DNA from: Conidiobolus incongruus B7586
Taxonomy: Eukaryota; Entomophthoromycota; Entomophthoromycetes; Entomophthorales; Conidiobolaceae
NCBI GenBank assembly: GCA_000697335.1
Contig: JNEM01008471.1
Location: 1-10,482, forward strand
DNA length: 10,482 nt
Reading direction: 5' to 3'
Positions 7,828 through 10,482 of this stretch are shown in pieces. A program made the position numbers and the translations under genes. The notes below the pieces were generated by a model. It worked only from the letters and a program-made list of their open reading frames with translations, searched no databases and was not told the DNA's origin. The stretch's first letter is position 1. Each line of letters opens with the position of its first letter.

Positions 7828-9331
7828 ATGGCTATGTCTGCAAATTGGAAGAATGTCAATAACTGGTAACTATTAAGATAAAAAATTCATTAAAAAAATA
7901 TCATTAACCTATTTTCCTTAGGCATTGGTAATTCATATAGTATAAAAAATAAAACCAAAAATAATAACCTAAATTTAATTTTTTTTTTTTTATTCAGGAC
8001 TGAAAAAAATTGTTTAAACTGGGCTAAAGATTACCTCAAAGAAACTTTAACTGGTATCGAAGTTGAACAAGGGGAATTAAAAGCTTCTGTCTCTTCAGTC
8101 ACCAGTGTTGAAGGAGATTGTGACTTAAACCAAAGAAAGGGCAAAATATTGACTTTGTTTGATATGAAGATTCAAATGAAATGGAGAGGTATTTCATCTC
8201 AAAATTATATCACATAGTTTTGATGTTTATTATTTGTTAAGGTTATCTCGAAAATGGCGACGAAGTCACCGGTAGGATTACCGTTCCCGAAATTTGTCAC
8301 GATTCCGACGTAGATGATTATGTTGTAAGTTGAATATTTCATTTAACTTTATTTTAATTAGATGTATAATATTTATTATTTATTATTTAGTATGAAATTA
8401 CTGTCGATAACCATACTCGTGATAAGGATCCCCTCAAAGAATTGGTTCGTAAACAATTAACTAAAAAGATCTCTGAGAAGTTTGCTAAATTCTCTGAAGC
8501 TTTAATTGAAGGTAAATATATACATATATACATATATGTTGATTAAAATTAAATACTTATTTCACTTGAATATAGCTCACTCTAAGGATGTCTACATCAG
8601 TGCTGAAGACTTACAGATCAAGGATCTCAACATTACCCCCACCCAAACTCCTGTCCCCACCCCAATCTCTGCCCAATCCACTCCCTCCAAGCCCTCCACT
8701 CCTGTTAACACATCCTCTCCCAAAGTTGTCAATACCACTAACGTCAATGAAACCATCGAATTTGTCGCTTCCGCTCACGATCTCTACAACGTCCTAGTCG
8801 ACCAAAAATTGATCTCAGCTTGGTCTAGATCCAATGTTATCTATCCCTCAGAAGTCGGTAAAGAATTTTCTTTGTTTGACGGTAATGTCACTGGAAAGAT
8901 TTTGGAATTAGTAGGTTTAAATGGGTTTGAGAATGTTTTTGAATACGGTATTTAATGAATTTTTAGGTTCCCGATAAGAAGATCGTCCAAACTTGGAGAC
9001 TTAAGACTTGGCCTTCAGGTCACTATAAAAATTATCAAATCATCTAGAAATTTATTCTAATTTTTTAATAGGTCACTACTCCACTGTCACCTTTAACCTC
9101 GAGCAGCAATCCGGCTCATGTAATTTAGTATTAGAACAAACCGGCGTCCCCTTGGGCGAACAAGACATCGTACGCACCAATTGGGAGCAGTTCTACTGGA
9201 ATCGCATTAAGACCACTTTCGGGTACGACAAAACTTCTAAATTTAGTACTTTAACGGACATGCTAACTAGTGTCCCTATTTTAATTACTATTGGTCTCAG
9301 TGCCACTTTTATTTATAAATTTTTTAATTAA
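7828..9331 (+). CDS. AHA1: AHA1, activator of Hsp90 ATPase, with unusual hydrophobic C-terminal tail (eight exons)
   Basis: Exons 7828-7865, 7922-7927 (6 nt), 7998-8188, 8242-8324, 8391-8511, 8576-8910, 8967-9018 and 9072-9331 give 1086 nt, 361 aa. The seven introns are 53-70 bp. The start is MAMSANWKNVNNWHW with A at -3. The Aha1 N-terminal domain (about 10-150) has the diagnostic NNWHW and the EGDCDLNQRKGK motif nearly as in yeast. A Thr/Pro/Ser-rich linker (about 166-201) joins it to the AHSA1/START-like C-terminal domain (205-327) with WSRS, LFDGNVTGKI, WRLKTWPSGHYSTVTF and WNRIKTTFGY. Family knowledge: Aha1 binds the Hsp90 middle and N domains in the cytosol and stimulates ATP hydrolysis. 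Aha1 proteins normally end shortly after FG[YF]G. Here 34 more residues follow, including a strongly hydrophobic stretch of about 19 (SVPILITIGLSATFIYKFF) near the end, as in a tail-anchored protein. No other homolog competes; the family is certain and the membrane anchoring is inferred. Confidence 0.95.
7922..7927 (+). other. AHA1: 6-nt microexon of AHA1
   Basis: GCATTG is bounded by acceptor CCTTAG and donor GTAATT. It supplies the last base of one Trp codon, a His codon and the first two bases of a second Trp codon, rebuilding the near-invariant NNWHW of Aha1. The flanking introns are 7866-7921 (56 bp) and 7928-7997 (70 bp). Skipping it keeps the frame but deletes His-Trp. Confidence 0.85.
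9019..9071 (+). other. AHA1: AHA1 intron 7 flanked by 9-bp direct repeat, atypical donor GTCACT
   Basis: A 53-bp phase-1 intron between TGG CCT TCA G and GT CAC TAC TCC. The family motif WPSGHYSTVTF requires its removal, and 53 is not a multiple of three. AGGTCACTA occurs at 9017-9025 and again at 9070-9078, so donor and acceptor junctions carry the same sequence. All other donors in the window begin GTA. Confidence 0.85.
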
Positions 9332-9610
9332 AATTATTTATTAATTCATCTCCTCCAACACTTAAAAACGTGTAAATATAATAGATTTTGAACATAATAT
9401 ATTAACTTCAAGTTTTTTCATTTAGGTATGGTATCGTTATGTAACAAACTCTATGATTAGGATTAGAAATGGGCTTCCCATATTCTGAAGTTTCTCTATA
9501 TCATTTCATTATCTTTATCAATCGACTAATACTATTTTTTATTCAATATTTTATATTTGATTGAATAAGATTTAGAAATAAAATTTCTGTTTTTAATTTA
9601 AATCATGATA

Positions 9611-10482
9611 TCATAATTTGTTTTGGATTGAGACTTTGGAATGAATTAAATTGAGAGCTTTTAGGGAACTTCCTATACTTGATTGATAGCCTATAATTTG
9701 ATTATATCAATATAAAATATTAATTATTTTATGTAAAGCTGTTTACCTGATGCTCCGTGACCATAGAAATGAATTAATGGCAGCTTTTGGTCATTTTTAC
9801 CAACTAAAATATGATCAACAAAAAATTTAAATGGATTATTGAATCAAATATACCTAATTGTTGTAATTCAATGCGAATACCAGATTTTCTATAAGGTCTA
9901 AATCCCACATTCCTTTTCAAAATCTTATAATTATCTCTTGTCAATTCTGGATGATATTTGATGCATCCCTCGAGTACATTCTTCTCAGTTTGAGTATTGT
10001 AATCAGCGGACCAATTGTTGGGTTGGTACACCCCACCTAAAATCACGTCGCCATTGCCTCTCAAAATCACGTAAAATTGCTCTTCAGTTTCCTTGTCATT
10101 TAGATGTATAAACATATTCTTTGTGAGTTTTGGTGCATGAACCAAAATGGTTTGACCACGTACTGGCACGAGTTCTAAATCCTCACTCTCGCCTGTGTTT
10201 AGAAATCTGTATCCCAATCCTGAGCAATTCACAATCATGTCAATTTTATTAGCGACTAAATCCAAGCAATCTTCTAACTTGTTCAACTTCTTCTGAATAA
10301 AACGCCCTCCCATACCAATGAACTGATTTTTCAACCATATCAAATACTCAGGTGTGTTAATACAAATTGTATCATATCCAAATCCTTTATCAATCCCTTC
10401 TGGCAACTCTTCACCTTTCAATTCTCTAAAATTTGGTACAAAATCCTTAAACCATGGCAGATAATACTCAGAAGAGTTTTCC
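9611..10482 (-). CDS. FAD-dependent D-amino-acid / D-aspartate oxidase, 5' truncated by the window edge
   Basis: Exons 10482-9854, 9803-9747 and 9690-9611 with introns of 50 bp (donor GTATAT) and 56 bp (donor GTAAAC); 254 C-terminal residues are present and the frame is open at the edge. The N-terminal FAD Rossmann motif lies outside. Family landmarks: WFKDFVPNFREL, YDTICINTPEYLIWL, IVNCSGLGYRFL (FAD binding), VPVRGQTILVHAP, ILGGVYQPNNWS, VGFRPYRKSGIRIE (substrate-carboxylate Arg) and LPLIHFYGHGASG. DAO/DDO enzymes oxidatively deaminate D-amino acids to 2-oxo acids, NH3 and H2O2, usually in peroxisomes. LPLIHFYGHG and FRPYR read slightly closer to D-aspartate oxidase, but substrate choice cannot be settled here. 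The protein ends in Gln-Asn-Lys-Leu, a PTS1-like tripeptide NKL. The Trp-Gly usually found after the GHG loop is replaced by SSIGSS. It is convergent with AHA1. Confidence 0.92.
9691..9746 (-). other. Last intron of the D-amino-acid oxidase gene
   Basis: 56-bp phase-1 intron, donor GTAAAC, acceptor ATTATAG. It joins GHGAS-G to YQSSIGSSLKALNLI and places a TGA stop after NKL. Confidence 0.85.
9804..9853 (-). other. Penultimate intron of the D-amino-acid oxidase gene
   Basis: 50-bp phase-1 intron, donor GTATAT, acceptor TTTTAG. Splicing gives ELQQL-V-GKNDQKLPLIHFYGHG; reading through breaks the family alignment and reaches a stop. Confidence 0.88.

Noticed and set aside
8506-8955. 149-codon open frame as a separate gene
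   Set aside because: It is AHA1 exon 6 read through its flanking introns. Its first 20 or so residues and its last residues are intron sequence.
5994-9468. 14-mer GATTAGGATTAGAA found at 5994-6007 and 9455-9468, telomere-like
   Set aside because: Only two TTAGG(A) units each. In 10 kb of strongly biased DNA, shared 14-mers are expected by chance, and TTAGGG arrays are absent.
9602-9616. ATGATATCAT palindrome at the DAO stop codon
   Set aside because: Short AT palindrome in AT-rich sequence with no context to support a site.
1-10482. Mobile elements, viral remnants, CRISPR arrays or a multi-gene defence or metabolic system
   Set aside because: No transposase, reverse transcriptase, integrase, capsid-like or terminal-repeat signature was seen. 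The genes are ordinary eukaryotic housekeeping genes without shared pathway logic.

Overview
The window is eukaryotic nuclear DNA and most likely comes from an early-diverging, AT-rich fungus with aerobic mitochondria. An Entomophthoromycotina or other Zoopagomycota lineage (Conidiobolus-like) is my best guess, by inference only. The evidence is: very AT-rich spacers around clearly richer exons; many short spliceosomal introns of 42-70 bp with GTAATT/GTAAGT-type donors; a nuclear tRNA-Phe with internal A and B boxes; and proteins whose closest remembered relatives are fungal. The Aha1 N-terminus in particular reads very like yeast Aha1. A mitochondrial LETM1 protein argues against anaerobic gut fungi.

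Layout. 1-1105 (+): 3' part of a LETM1/Mdm38 gene of the mitochondrial inner membrane. 1404-1476 (-): tRNA-Phe(GAA) in the convergent spacer. 1676-4527 (-): one three-exon gene that looks like two separate open frames. It encodes a 917-aa protein with a proline- and tyrosine-rich N-terminus and a catalytically degenerate transglutaminase-like domain (Cyk3/KY type). 5179-5730 (-): four-exon tail-anchored cytochrome b5, almost invisible to ORF scanning because its exons are small. 5731-7827: 2.1 kb of AT-rich spacer between divergent genes. 7828-9331 (+): eight-exon AHA1 (Hsp90 ATPase activator) with a 6-nt microexon and an unexpected hydrophobic C-terminal tail. 9611-10482 (-): 3' part of an FAD-dependent D-amino-acid/D-aspartate oxidase ending in a PTS1-like tripeptide.

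The genes look like ordinary housekeeping neighbours: mitochondrial ion/protein homeostasis, cytokinesis, ER electron transfer, Hsp90 cycle and peroxisomal D-amino-acid catabolism. I see no shared pathway, operon-like logic, mobile element, CRISPR array or defence island, and I do not find a new multi-gene system. The observations most worth a second look are fine-scale. They are the 6-nt microexon in AHA1, a tail-anchored Aha1, an AHA1 intron flanked by a 9-bp direct repeat with an atypical donor, a cytochrome b5 whose last intron separates the soluble and membrane forms, and a Cyk3-like pseudoenzyme with a very tyrosine-rich N-terminus.
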